Shown here piece after piece: positions 32,388 to 41,107 of a stretch of DNA of 64,000 nucleotides (position 1 is its first letter; the number at the start of each line of letters is the position of its first letter). Under the pieces are notes generated by a model. The model did no database searches. It had not been told where the DNA came from and saw nothing but the letters and a program-made list of their open reading frames with translations. Position numbers and translations under genes: made by a program. This DNA is from QYQD01 sp040754095. Lineage in GTDB: Bacteria; Desulfobacterota; QYQD01. The DNA lies in contig JBFMFO010000002.1 of NCBI GenBank assembly GCA_040754095.1, forward strand, positions 1-64,000. Direction: 5' to 3'.

Positions 32388-34256
32388 TTAAAAAGTTGCC
32401 TTAATTCCGCCATAAATACCGATACCTGGTTCCCCATACTGATATATGGATTGATAATTTTTGTCGGTTAAATTATCCACCCTTCCGAAGACCTCAAGCC
32501 ACTGAGTAACTTCGTAGGATGCCGCCAGATTTACAAGTGTATAGGAACGCATCTCAGCGGTGTTGCCCGTATTTCTATACCGTTTACCCACATATTGAGT
32601 ATTGAGATTCATGTTCAGCTTTTCCATTGGCTTGACATTTAAAGAGGCCCCCGCCGTATGCCTCGGCCGGTATATTAAATACTTGCCCTGGTATGTACCC
32701 CCGGGGGTCTCATCTTTCGCCTCGGTGTAGGTATAATGGGCATCGAAGGTGAGCCATGTCAGCGGCTTAAAAGAGACCGAGGTCTCCCATCCCTTGGTCT
32801 TGGCCTTACCGACGTTATAGTACTTCCAGGTAGTCCAGTTCCAGTCAATCAACTGGTCAATCTCAGTCTGGAAATAGGTCGCAGACACCAACAGCTTTTT
32901 CCCGAACAGCTCCTGGTCTATGCCCGCGTCATAGCCCTTACTCTCCTCCGGCTTCAAGTTCGGATCGCCATAGGATGAGTAGAGTTGATAGAGAGAAGGG
33001 GCGCGGAACCCGGTTCCATAACTTGTCCTTATCTTGGTCCCAGTCTCTTCATAGAGGTAGGCCAGTGCCCCTTTGTAGGTGTCTTCACCGCCAAAGGTCT
33101 GATGATCGTCATGGCGCATACCAAGGGTAAAGGAGAGGCCGTGAAATGGGGTCCACTTATTCTGGATGAAGAGGCTGTTGGTATCCACCTTCTTTTCCGT
33201 AATATTTCCTGACGTACTCTGGACGTCGCCGCTCTCTTCCTGATAATCAAAGCCTGCCGTAATGGTATCCTTATCTTGAATAAAGAAATTATGCTGCCAG
33301 GAGGCGAACTTGGTTGTCCCCTTGTAGGCACTGTCAAAGCTTCCGTTTTCAGTATATTCTCTTTTTGTCTCCGTAGTTCCCAGGTTAATGCTATGCTGCC
33401 ACCATGTAAAGATATCCTGATCCAGGTTTGTGGATAGACTGGTGATGTCCGAATCCTGTACCGTGTCCGCATCAGCTCCCGGGCTGTCATAATCCATCTT
33501 TGACTGACAATGACGGACGGAAAAACCTGCTTTCACCGTATCGCTAAGCCGGGCATCAAGCCGGCCCGAGATATTGGTATCGTGGTAGTAATCCTGTTCC
33601 GTATTTCCCAGATCTTCATCCGCCTTGGAGATACCTTTAGTATCCAGACGGGATATAGAAGCAGAATAGCTCACCTTGTCATTTGCCCCGCTGACCCCGA
33701 GGGTTTCTCTGAAGGTCTCAAATGAGCCCCCTTCGGCAGACAGGTAAAATTCTGGCTTTCCCTTGCCTTTCTTGGTGATGATGTTGATGACCCCTCCGAT
33801 GGCATCCGATCCATAGAGCACGCTTTGGGCGCCGCGGATAATCTCTATGCGCTCGATGTTATCCGTAGAGAGGTGAGAAATACTCATTTTCCCGTCGCCG
33901 GCCATGGGATCGCCCACTCTAACGCCGTCGATCATAATTAAAGTATGCGCATTGTTGGTGCCGCGCAGGTATATGGAAGAACTTCCCCCAAATGAACTGT
34001 TCTGTCGGATGAAGACACCTGGAACATCTCTTAAGATATCGATAACCGCCTTCTTATCCTTTTTCTGAATCTCCTCCTCTGTGATTACAGTCACCGAATC
34101 GGGAGAATATCTTAAGGGTTCTTCCAATCTACTGGCAGTTACCACTACCTCCTCCATTTTTATTGCCCCGGGTTCCCCCTGTGCGGCTACTGAAGTGGAT
34201 AATACCGTTAATAAACACGCGAATGGTAGAATAACACAGTTTAACAGCCTCTTCAT
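32388..34256 (-). CDS. btuB: TonB-dependent outer-membrane cobalamin receptor
   Basis: The 622-residue product has a signal peptide (ending SVAAQG), a TonB box-like segment MEEVVVTASR, a plug domain (ILRDVPGVFIRQ, SIYLRGTNNAHTLIMIDGVRV, RIEIIRGAQSVLYGSDAIGGVINI) and a 22-strand-type barrel finishing in an aromatic residue (KATF). A cobalamin riboswitch lies upstream, which supports BtuB over a siderophore receptor. ATG 34256 has an AAGGAG site that is partly hidden in a hairpin (34269-34325). Confidence 0.93.
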   Translation of the reverse strand: MKRLLNCVILPFACLLTVLSTSVAAQGEPGAIKMEEVVVTASRLEEPLRYSPDSVTVITEEEIQKKDKKAVIDILRDVPGVFIRQNSSFGGSSSIYLRGTNNAHTLIMIDGVRVGDPMAGDGKMSISHLSTDNIERIEIIRGAQSVLYGSDAIGGVINIITKKGKGKPEFYLSAEGGSFETFRETLGVSGANDKVSYSASISRLDTKGISKADEDLGNTEQDYYHDTNISGRLDARLSDTVKAGFSVRHCQSKMDYDSPGADADTVQDSDITSLSTNLDQDIFTWWQHSINLGTTETKREYTENGSFDSAYKGTTKFASWQHNFFIQDKDTITAGFDYQEESGDVQSTSGNITEKKVDTNSLFIQNKWTPFHGLSFTLGMRHDDHQTFGGEDTYKGALAYLYEETGTKIRTSYGTGFRAPSLYQLYSSYGDPNLKPEESKGYDAGIDQELFGKKLLVSATYFQTEIDQLIDWNWTTWKYYNVGKAKTKGWETSVSFKPLTWLTFDAHYTYTEAKDETPGGTYQGKYLIYRPRHTAGASLNVKPMEKLNMNLNTQYVGKRYRNTGNTAEMRSYTLVNLAASYEVTQWLEVFGRVDNLTDKNYQSIYQYGEPGIGIYGGIKATF

Positions 34257-34268
34257 TTCCAATTTCTC

Positions 34269-34325
34269 CTTATGAGTTTGATATTTTGTTCTGCCTGACA
34301 TCCTCTTCAAACACAAACTCATAAG
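34269..34325 (-). promoter_or_regulatory. Hairpin masking the btuB ribosome-binding site
   Basis: CTTATGAGTTTG and CAAACTCATAAG form a perfect 12-bp stem in the minus-strand leader. The last bases of the 3' arm, CATAAG, run directly into GAG of the AAGGAG ribosome-binding site. This fits a translation-level expression platform for the riboswitch upstream; no U-tract follows. Confidence 0.65.
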
Positions 34326-34392
34326 AATGGCGTTTTTTTCTTACCTCTTTCCATAACGACCTCCTTTCTCCCTCGGTCAGGATGTTATTGAG

Positions 34393-34584
34393 TCTATCAG
34401 ATAAGTCTCCTGGCTTGCGGCAATGCCTACTTTCCACGCCTTCCCATCAACTTAACGGTTCAAACTGTTTGAACTGTTGAAACGGTTTAAACCGATTCTT
34501 TTGACAGTGGCGTTTCGTGGATTTCGTTCCGCCTACAGTTGCGGGGCAGCGCCGGCCTTTGACCGGCTTCCTTGATCCGACAGA
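34393..34584 (-). promoter_or_regulatory. Cobalamin riboswitch upstream of btuB
   Basis: On the minus strand the core reads GCTGCCCCGCAACTGTAGG, ACGCCACTGTC, GGGAAGGCGTGG and GCCAGGAGACTTATC, all canonical cobalamin-riboswitch elements. P1 pairs the CTTGATCCGACAGA side with TCTATCAGATAAG. A variable arm contains GGTTTAAACC-type inverted words. It should repress btuB when cobalamin is abundant. Confidence 0.96.
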
Positions 34585-34645
34585 CTTAATGCCTATAAGG
34601 TTACTTTCAGCAATCCGGTATGCGTATTGCTATAAATACATCAGC

Positions 34646-35551
34646 TTAATTCCCTTTGTTTTTCGATTCGGTAGCTGCCTCATGGGAAAACCTCTCCGGA
34701 TAAAGATAACCGGCAATTTTTTCTATGGTCTCGGCTATCCGTGGGCCCGGGCGACAGATAAGATCGCAGGAAATAACGAAGATTTTTCCGTTCTTCACCG
34801 CGGTTAATTTTTCCCATCCGCTCTGACCTGTTATCCTTTTTCTTATTGCCTCCGGGTCTTGGCCGCAGACAATTATAACGTCTGGATCCCGCTTGATAAG
34901 GGTCTCGATGTCGATTTGGAAGAAGTCTTCCCTGACATCACCAAAGACATTCTTTCCGCCGGCAAGACGATAGACGTCCGTCTGGAAAGAATCACCCCCG
35001 ATTGTTCTCGGTGGATCCAGGCCCATCACCCGGAAGATGGTCGGTCTTCTATCCTCCGGGATATCACCAAGCTTTTCCTGGACACGTTGGATACTCTCTT
35101 CCACGCGCCGCCTTAATTGTTCCGCCATTAATTCTTTCCCTGTAATTCTTCCGATCCTTTCAAAAGACTCCAAAACCTGGTCAACAGTGTGCGGATAAAT
35201 CCAAAGTACCTTTTGATTCCTTTTCTCGAGTTCTTCCGCCTCTGATTTTTGAATCGTTCCAAAAGCCAAGATGAGGTCGGGTTTCAAAGCAACAATCTTG
35301 TCTATATCCGGATTGGCAAAACTACCCACCCTTGATTTTTTGCCGGCCTCCTCCGGATAATTACAGCGGTCAGTCACTCCAACGATTTTTTCTCCAAGCC
35401 CAAGGGCAAAGAGGATCTCCGTGTGGGTGGGAGCTAAAGAGACTATCCTTTGAGGAGATTTTAGGATAGCCTCCTGTGCGGAGATGGGTACAGGCCAGGC
35501 TATAAACATGCAAGCCAATAATATAACCAACCATCTTAACAGATACTTCAT
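34646..35551 (-). CDS. btuF: Cobalamin-binding periplasmic protein (second copy)
   Basis: The 301-residue product starts with a signal peptide (LLRWLVILLACMFIAWPVPISAQ split around the start) and has the BtuF-type fold: RIVSLAPTHTEILFALGLGEKIVGVTDRC, KPDLILAFGTIQ, and a C-terminal lobe with WEKLTAVKNGKIFVISCD. It differs clearly from the copy at 31284-32216. It lies between cbiB and the btuB riboswitch, so it may be read from the cobD-cbiB transcript. Two binding proteins may prefer different corrinoids, which is inference. Confidence 0.9.
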   Translation of the reverse strand: MKYLLRWLVILLACMFIAWPVPISAQEAILKSPQRIVSLAPTHTEILFALGLGEKIVGVTDRCNYPEEAGKKSRVGSFANPDIDKIVALKPDLILAFGTIQKSEAEELEKRNQKVLWIYPHTVDQVLESFERIGRITGKELMAEQLRRRVEESIQRVQEKLGDIPEDRRPTIFRVMGLDPPRTIGGDSFQTDVYRLAGGKNVFGDVREDFFQIDIETLIKRDPDVIIVCGQDPEAIRKRITGQSGWEKLTAVKNGKIFVISCDLICRPGPRIAETIEKIAGYLYPERFSHEAATESKNKGN

Positions 35552-35599
35552 TTTCTACTTACCTCCTATAAATTAAAAAAATCGATGTTTGATTTGCTG

Positions 35600-36538
35600 T
35601 CATGTAAACAACCAGACAATAATCATTCCTCCCATCAAGGCCACCAAGGATGTGGCATACATCAGGTGTATGGCCTGTTTTATATCCTCCGGTTCTTTAG
35701 GACGAACCGGATTCCCGATCAGCGGCCGGTTACTAACCCGGCCCTGGTAGATGTTTTGTCCTCCGAGTTGAATGCCCAAGGCCCCGGCAAAGGCGGCCTC
35801 GGGGAATCCGGCATTCGGACTGGCTGCCTTCCGTCCATCGGCGAATACGGTCTTTATAGATTGAATACCATCTTTGCCGATCAAGAGAGCCGCGAAGGGG
35901 ATAATAAGTCCGCTCAGACGGGCCGGGATAAAATTCGCAATGTCATCCAGCCGGGCGGAAAACCACCCGAATTGCAGATACCTTTCATCCTTGTAGCCGA
36001 CCATTGAGTCCAGTGTATTTACGGCCTTATAGGCCCAGGCCAGCGGGGCGCCACCGATAATGGCATAAAAGAGGAGGGAGATGACGCCATCCACCGTATT
36101 TTCGGCTACAGTCTCTACCGTTCCTCGAATAATATTGTCTTTGTCTAGTGTGGCCGTCTCGCGGCTGACGATCTGGCCGAGTTGTCTGCGGGCCTGATTA
36201 ATGTTGCCTGCTTTAAGGGGGGAATAGACTTTTTTAGCGGCCTGAGCCAGGCTGCGTACGGAAAGGGACATAAAGATAAGAAGGATGGCTATGGCCTTTC
36301 CGAAATAAGGATGAAAAATGCCTGCCAAATGGCAAACAAGCCAGACAAGGCCGTAGGTCAACCCCACAATGGTTACAGTAAGAATAGCTCCAGCCGGTCG
36401 TAAGGGGAGGGCAGTTTGTCTGAGATATCTTTCCATGGCTGTTACGCCCCGGCCAATGGCCCTGACCGGATGCGGGAACCAGACAGGGTCGCCAATCAGA
36501 AGATCCAGGCCGTAGGCGATCATCAACTCAAAGGCCAT
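35600..36538 (-). CDS. cbiB: Adenosylcobinamide-phosphate synthase
   Basis: The 312-residue membrane protein has the CbiB/CobD family motifs LDLLIGDPVWFPHPVRAIG, GTVETVAENTVDGVISLLFYAIIGGAPLAWAYKAVNTLDSMVGY (in two steps) and SPNAGFPEAAFAGALGIQLGG, with five or so transmembrane segments. It attaches aminopropanol phosphate to adenosylcobyric acid. It overlaps the upstream cobD by 11 bases; both are behind a cobalamin riboswitch. Confidence 0.95.
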   Translation of the reverse strand: MAFELMIAYGLDLLIGDPVWFPHPVRAIGRGVTAMERYLRQTALPLRPAGAILTVTIVGLTYGLVWLVCHLAGIFHPYFGKAIAILLIFMSLSVRSLAQAAKKVYSPLKAGNINQARRQLGQIVSRETATLDKDNIIRGTVETVAENTVDGVISLLFYAIIGGAPLAWAYKAVNTLDSMVGYKDERYLQFGWFSARLDDIANFIPARLSGLIIPFAALLIGKDGIQSIKTVFADGRKAASPNAGFPEAAFAGALGIQLGGQNIYQGRVSNRPLIGNPVRPKEPEDIKQAIHLMYATSLVALMGGMIIVWLFT

Positions 36539-37616
36539 TTAAAACCTCCCGAAGGGATGAGATGAGCCGGGCATTTTCCTCTCTGGTACGCACGGCAACA
36601 CGGATAAAATGCTTATCCAGGCCCTGGTATGTGCTGCAATCCCGGATTAATATGCCTTTTTTGGCTACCTCGTCGGTAAGGGCTGCCGAGTCGATTTGTT
36701 GGGTGGCTATGCGGCAGAGTATAAAATTGGCGGCAGAAGGGTAGGGGAGTAACCCCGGGGTTTTAGAGAGTTCAGCTATAAGCCATTCTTTTTCCAGGTT
36801 AAGTTGAACAATAGTTTGTGCCGCATAATTTCGTTCTTTAAGGGCCTCGAGGCCGGCTGCTTGTGCCAGGGTGTTGACCATCCAGGGGGGCTGCATACGT
36901 CCGATCTTTTTGACCATGGTCTTGCCGCCGACCAGGTAACCCAGCCGGAGGCCGGGCAGGGCATAGAGTTTGGTAAACGAGCGAAGTACGATGATATTAG
37001 ACGTCCTGGCGGCAAGGTTTACAAAAGAACGCTGTTCGCCGCCGCCTACAAAATCGAGAAACGTCTCATCAATGACCAGGACAATCTTATGCTTTTTGCA
37101 GGCATGGATTATGTTGTAGATGTCGGCCCCGGGCATGAGATAACCCGTAGGGCTGTTGGGTGTACAGAGAAAGAGTAGGTTTGCCTGGTTTAATCGGCCC
37201 AGGATTGTTTCCATGGGCCAGGAGAAGTCTTTATCCGGGCGGGCCTTGACGAACAGACATCTGCCGCCTGCCAGACGGACGGCGTCCTCGTATTCGGTAA
37301 AAGTTGGTATGGGGATAAGGGCCTGTTTTGGCGTTAGGACGCGGGCTATAAGATGGATAAGTTCGGTGGAGCCGTTACCGACCAGTATGCCGTCCGGGGC
37401 AATCTCCCAGTATTCGGCGATGGCCTGGCGCAGTTCAAGACAGTCGGAGTCCGGGTAGTTGGGCAGGGCATCTATGGATTTTTTGATGACCTCTTTTACG
37501 CCCCTGGGCGGGCCAAAAGGACTGATACTGGCGCTAAAGTCAAGGACGGCAGATTTACTTAAGCCATATTTATTCTGGACTTTCCGTATGTTGCCACCGT
37601 GGATGGGCCTGGTCAC
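36528..37616 (-). CDS. cobD: Threonine-phosphate decarboxylase
   Basis: The 362-residue PLP enzyme is of the HisC/CobD type: IHGGNIRKVQNKYGL, DFSASISPFGPPRGV, the VGNGSTELIHLIAR cofactor segment, CTPNSPTGYLM and the Schiff-base lysine in VLRSFTKLYALPGLRLGY. It makes aminopropanol phosphate for the nucleotide loop. The GTG at 37616 is chosen because GGAGG lies 5 bases before it and homology starts there; the frame runs further up into the leader. The neighbouring cbiB and riboswitch separate it from histidinol-phosphate aminotransferase. Confidence 0.93.
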   Translation of the reverse strand: MTRPIHGGNIRKVQNKYGLSKSAVLDFSASISPFGPPRGVKEVIKKSIDALPNYPDSDCLELRQAIAEYWEIAPDGILVGNGSTELIHLIARVLTPKQALIPIPTFTEYEDAVRLAGGRCLFVKARPDKDFSWPMETILGRLNQANLLFLCTPNSPTGYLMPGADIYNIIHACKKHKIVLVIDETFLDFVGGGEQRSFVNLAARTSNIIVLRSFTKLYALPGLRLGYLVGGKTMVKKIGRMQPPWMVNTLAQAAGLEALKERNYAAQTIVQLNLEKEWLIAELSKTPGLLPYPSAANFILCRIATQQIDSAALTDEVAKKGILIRDCSTYQGLDKHFIRVAVRTREENARLISSLREVLNGL

Positions 37617-37630
37617 ATTTCCTCCGTCAT

Positions 37631-37673
37631 AAAACAAAAAGCCCTTAAATCCCAAGAGTTGGACTTAAGGGCT
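37631..37673 (-). terminator. Intrinsic terminator in the cobD leader
   Basis: AGCCCTTAA and TTAAGGGCT form a 9-bp stem with a 16-base loop, followed on the minus strand by TTTTTGTTTT. It lies between the cobalamin riboswitch and the cobD start and is probably its transcription-control switch. Confidence 0.85.
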
Positions 37674-37726
37674 GCACCCGCTTGACTTCACCCTTCTTTT
37701 CCGCGAAGAAAAAGGCCTCTATTTAC

Positions 37727-37877
37727 GTCCTGGGCAGGTCTTCTGACTTACGGATCTGCCTACTCCCCACACCTTCCCGTCCGCCCTAGGCAGACAGTGG
37801 CTTTAAAGGTGGGTTTCGTCCCCGAATACAGCGGCGGGACCGTCCCTGATTTGCACAGGGTTCCCTTAACCCAAGAC
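37727..37877 (-). promoter_or_regulatory. Cobalamin riboswitch upstream of cobD-cbiB
   Basis: The minus strand shows AAGGGAACCCTGTGCAAATC, CCCGCCGCTGTATTCGG, AAAGCCACTGTCTGCC, GGGAAGGTGTGGGG and AAGTCAGAAGACCTGCCC, in the standard order and spacing of cobalamin riboswitches. It is close to the bzaF switch in sequence. It controls the two nucleotide-loop assembly genes. Confidence 0.96.
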
Positions 37878-37965
37878 AGGATTTATATACTGCACGGCCG
37901 GCGGACTGTCAAGCGATATGTCGGCTTTCGAAGGTGCGACTGAAATTGGGTGGGCTTCAGTCAGG

Positions 37966-38424
37966 CTATCGGCGCCTCCAACCACACCAGGCCGGAAAAC
38001 CATTTTCATCCCGAAGCTTGAGGACTTCTTCTCCTTTCTTAACCTCGGCCGCAATGATGGCCGGTTTTCCCCCAAAGTTAATCCTGGAGCCTGTAACCTC
38101 AACCTTGTCCTTTGGTTCGATCTTTACGTCCTGATTTCCTATGTACCACCCCGGCCCCAGATGGACAGAAACGGTTTCTTTGTCTGTTTTTACCATCAGA
38201 TGTACGCCATAAGACATACCCTTCATCGGTGTGATCTTATCTGCGCTGACCACTTCTCCGCTGATGGTCTCCACCGTTTTGGGGTCGTACATACGGCCAT
38301 ACCGACCTTCTGTTGCCCAGCCGCCGCTACCCCTCCACCGCATACCGCGCTGGGCAAAGGTCTCTGTTGCAACTAAAAGGCTGACGACCGAAAGTATTAC
38401 TAATAAGGTTACTGCCCGTCTCAT
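37966..38424 (-). CDS. Secreted OB-fold-like protein of unknown function
   Basis: The 152-residue product has a signal peptide (MRRAVTLLVILSVVSLLVATETFA, cut after TFA) and a mature part containing YDPKTVETISGEVVSADKI, VHLMVKTDKETVSVHLGPGWYI and KIEPKDKVEVTGSRINFGGKPAIIAAEV. Strands of this kind are typical of periplasmic DNA-binding-like OB-fold proteins; no catalytic residues are evident. The start at 38424 has an AGGAG site. It may be exported with the neighbouring cytochrome, but no link is shown. Confidence 0.7.
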   Translation of the reverse strand: MRRAVTLLVILSVVSLLVATETFAQRGMRWRGSGGWATEGRYGRMYDPKTVETISGEVVSADKITPMKGMSYGVHLMVKTDKETVSVHLGPGWYIGNQDVKIEPKDKVEVTGSRINFGGKPAIIAAEVKKGEEVLKLRDENGFPAWCGWRRR

Positions 38425-38527
38425 CTTTGTTCTCCTTTCTTCTCTTTTTTGTGACTGTTTCAAGCCCACCCCAATTTCCAGATAATGGTTCATAAGAGTC
38501 CGGCCTTTCGAAAAATGCTTACTACCT

Positions 38528-38682
38528 GAGGCTCTTGCAAAAGTCGTCACACCGGTGAAAACCGGTGTCCAGGAGTGTCTTAATCTGGTCGGAGTCACTG
38601 GATTCCAGCGCCTGCCCCGGACCCCGATCCGGGGTTCGCCGGAATGACGACAATCCGATCATAAAAATTTTGCAAGAGGCTC
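38528..38682. repeat. MITE-like repeat with GCTCTTGCAAAA inverted ends
   Basis: GAGGCTCTTGCAAAA at the left and TTTTGCAAGAGGCTC at the right bound 155 bp holding ACCGGTGAAAACCGGTG and CCCGGACCCCGATCCGGGG hairpins and a GCCGGAATGACGAC word. The same element with swapped order is at 59334-59467. Confidence 0.8.
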
Positions 38683-38723
38683 CTGTGTCGGACAAAAATT
38701 AGACGCACTGCGATTGTATTTGT

Positions 38724-39236
38724 TTACTCTTTTTCGCCTGTAATATGCTGCTTAAACGCATGAGACTTGTGAGGGACTTCCTTTATTTCTCTGATGTTGT
38801 CTGGTGTAGCAGGCTTCGTTTTGTCTTTTAGAATTTGGATCTTATCCATGCCCTCCCGGGTCATGTGGCAGGACCAGCACTTCTCATCTGTATTTTTTAT
38901 GCCTGTGGCCGCGTGACATCTCAGGCAGACCTCGTTGCCCTTGACCTCGACCCAATTCCCCTCTTTCTCGTGATAGCCAAGACGGGAGAAGCTGCAATCC
39001 TTGCTTTCGTATTTTGTCCTTTGCACGGCCCCCGGCAAATGGCAATCAAGACATTTCAGATCGTTGTGCGCTGATTTCGAGAGTTCGCTATAGATTTGCG
39101 GGATATTATGACAAGCCGTGCATTTTTCCGGTGCCGGTAGTTTTTCCGGCAGTGGACCTTTGATTACCTCGCCTGCGAAGACAAGGCCGAACGTGGCACA
39201 AATAAATAATCCGATAAATACTATAGTCTTTTTCAT
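38724..39236 (-). CDS. Periplasmic tetraheme c-type cytochrome
   Basis: The 170-residue product has a signal peptide (FIGLFICATFGLVFA) and four CXXCH sites: Cys39-Cys42-His43, Cys62-Cys65-His66, Cys104-Cys107-His108 and Cys120-Cys123-His124. The spacing and the short length fit small multiheme electron carriers (class III-like or NrfA/NapC accessory type) of sulfate- and metal-reducing bacteria. It probably shuttles electrons in the periplasm; the partner is unknown. It is divergent from the DUF4445 gene. Confidence 0.88.
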   Translation of the reverse strand: MKKTIVFIGLFICATFGLVFAGEVIKGPLPEKLPAPEKCTACHNIPQIYSELSKSAHNDLKCLDCHLPGAVQRTKYESKDCSFSRLGYHEKEGNWVEVKGNEVCLRCHAATGIKNTDEKCWSCHMTREGMDKIQILKDKTKPATPDNIREIKEVPHKSHAFKQHITGEKE

Positions 39237-39458
39237 GGCTTACCTCCTTCGTAGTTCATATATTGTCAAGCCTTGATTATAAAAACCTTCCCCGGCAGGA
39301 TTTTAGACGAGACATATTAGTATCTCATCACAAATGCATATCTCTGTAAAGTGAAAGTTTTTAATGATATTTCCTTAAATTTTCATTGACCTTTGTCTCA
39401 GATTTTGTTCATAGTTCGACAGCGACGAAAACCATAAACTTTAGAGGTTATTAGGTAG

Positions 39459-41033
39459 ATGCCACCCGGTCAGGATAAAATATCAGACAAAGACTTGGAT
39501 CCCGGGGTCAAGAAGCTATACTTGAACCTTCCCCTCCCCAGTCTAAAGGATAATACCGGGGATATTGACCGCCTGCGGCGAACACTGCAAGCCGGGCAGG
39601 GCCTTAAGTCCGTCCGGATACCCTACGGCCTGATAGGGTTTTCTTCTCGTGTCATGCGAGAGGCCTCTTTCCAGGTGACGGCCACGGTGGTCAGAGAAGG
39701 AGAAGAATGGGAGCTTCTGGATATCAGCCCTGGTGATACTACAAAGGATTTTTTCGGCCTGGCCCTGGATCTGGGGACAACCCGGATGGTGGGCGCGCTG
39801 GTGGACTTGAGGACAGGAAAGGTCCTTTCCGAACACTCCATGGACAACCCCCAGATTCGATATGGGGCCGACATCCTTACCCGTATCCATTATGCCCGCA
39901 ACCCGAACGGCCTCAGGGAGTTGACCGCCGCAGTACGGGAAGGGATCGGCAAAATAGTGGCCCAACTGGCCGCTAAAGCAGGGGGGCAGACCGGGAGTAT
40001 CTATTCTATGACTGTGGCCGGGAACACGACCATGACCCACCTTTTTATGGGTCTGGACCCAAGCTCTATTCCCCGGGAACCTTATATCCCTCTGGTGAAC
40101 CGCCCCGATCCGGCGCCGGCCGGAGAACTGGAGATCCCCATCCATCCTAATGCCCGGGTTTTCGTCTTCCCTAATGTGGGAAGCTATTTTGGCGGCGACC
40201 TCATAGCCGGGCTCCTGGCCTCAGGTCTGGCCCGCCGGAACGAGGTCTCTATCCTGGTGGATGTGGGCACCAATGCCGAGGTGGTTCTGGGAAATAGCGA
40301 GTGGCTCATGGCCTGCGCCGGTGCGGCCGGTCCGGCTCTCGAGGGAGGGGTGGCCCAGATGGGCATGACCGCCGGCGACGGGGCCATCGACCGGGTAAAT
40401 TTGGACCGTAATACCTTAAGACCCGTTTACTCGGTGATTGGCGGGGTAGCTCCCATGGGGATATGTGGATCCGGGCTCATTGACCTGGCGGCTGATCTTT
40501 TCTCCGTGGGACTATTGGATCGGCGGGGAAAGTTTGTCCCGGAGCGAGACCCTTCCCGCTTCAAGGAGACCACATCCGGACTGGCCTATATCCTGGTTCC
40601 GGGCCGGGAGACGGGCAGAGGGGAAGAACTGGTTTTAACTCAGGCAGACGTGGATATTCTTTTACGCTCCAAGGCCGCCATGTACACCATACTGGCCACT
40701 ATTATTGATTCCGTGGGCCTCCGCTTTCAGGATCTGGCCCATTTTTATGTAGCTGGAACCTTCGGGAATTACATCGATCCAGTAAAGGCCATCACCCTGG
40801 GGATGCTTCCGGATTTGCCCCTCGAACGGTATATCCCTTTAGGGAATAGCTCTCTGACCGGGGCCTTACAGTCCCTCTGCAATTTTTCATTGCGGGAGGA
40901 GGCCCGGCGCCTTTGCGACCGTATTACCTATATCGAGATGAACGTGAATGCGGAATTCATGCAGAGATTCAGCGCCGCCCGCTTTATCCCCCATACCGAT
41001 CTCAACCTGTTTCCCTCGGTCTCTGTACCTTGA
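39459..41033 (+). CDS. DUF4445/ASKHA ATPase, RACE-type corrinoid activator lacking the ferredoxin domain
   Basis: The 524-residue protein matches the reductive-activator-of-corrinoid-enzymes group: a linker domain (about 10-95), then an ASKHA ATPase fold with LALDLGTTRMVGALVDLRTG, SMTVAGNTTMTHLFMGL, VFVFPNVGSYFGGDLIAGLL, VDVGTNAEVVLGN and CAGAAGPALEGG. The N-terminal 2Fe-2S ferredoxin domain of about 90 residues normally present is missing, and the upstream DNA does not encode it. RACE proteins reduce inactive Co(II) corrinoid proteins using ATP. This form would need a separate electron donor. Confidence 0.88.
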   Translation: MPPGQDKISDKDLDPGVKKLYLNLPLPSLKDNTGDIDRLRRTLQAGQGLKSVRIPYGLIGFSSRVMREASFQVTATVVREGEEWELLDISPGDTTKDFFGLALDLGTTRMVGALVDLRTGKVLSEHSMDNPQIRYGADILTRIHYARNPNGLRELTAAVREGIGKIVAQLAAKAGGQTGSIYSMTVAGNTTMTHLFMGLDPSSIPREPYIPLVNRPDPAPAGELEIPIHPNARVFVFPNVGSYFGGDLIAGLLASGLARRNEVSILVDVGTNAEVVLGNSEWLMACAGAAGPALEGGVAQMGMTAGDGAIDRVNLDRNTLRPVYSVIGGVAPMGICGSGLIDLAADLFSVGLLDRRGKFVPERDPSRFKETTSGLAYILVPGRETGRGEELVLTQADVDILLRSKAAMYTILATIIDSVGLRFQDLAHFYVAGTFGNYIDPVKAITLGMLPDLPLERYIPLGNSSLTGALQSLCNFSLREEARRLCDRITYIEMNVNAEFMQRFSAARFIPHTDLNLFPSVSVP

Positions 41034-41107
41034 TATCCTTCTCGGGCCTGTTTAGAGGCGTTGCGGGAACGGCAAAAAAATGAGTTTTCGAAAAATCTCT
41101 CAAACAT

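Noticed and set aside
34517..34807. Plus-strand open frame of 96 codons
   Set aside because: It lies across the cobalamin riboswitch and the end of btuF on the opposite strand and has no ribosome-binding site or recognisable domain.
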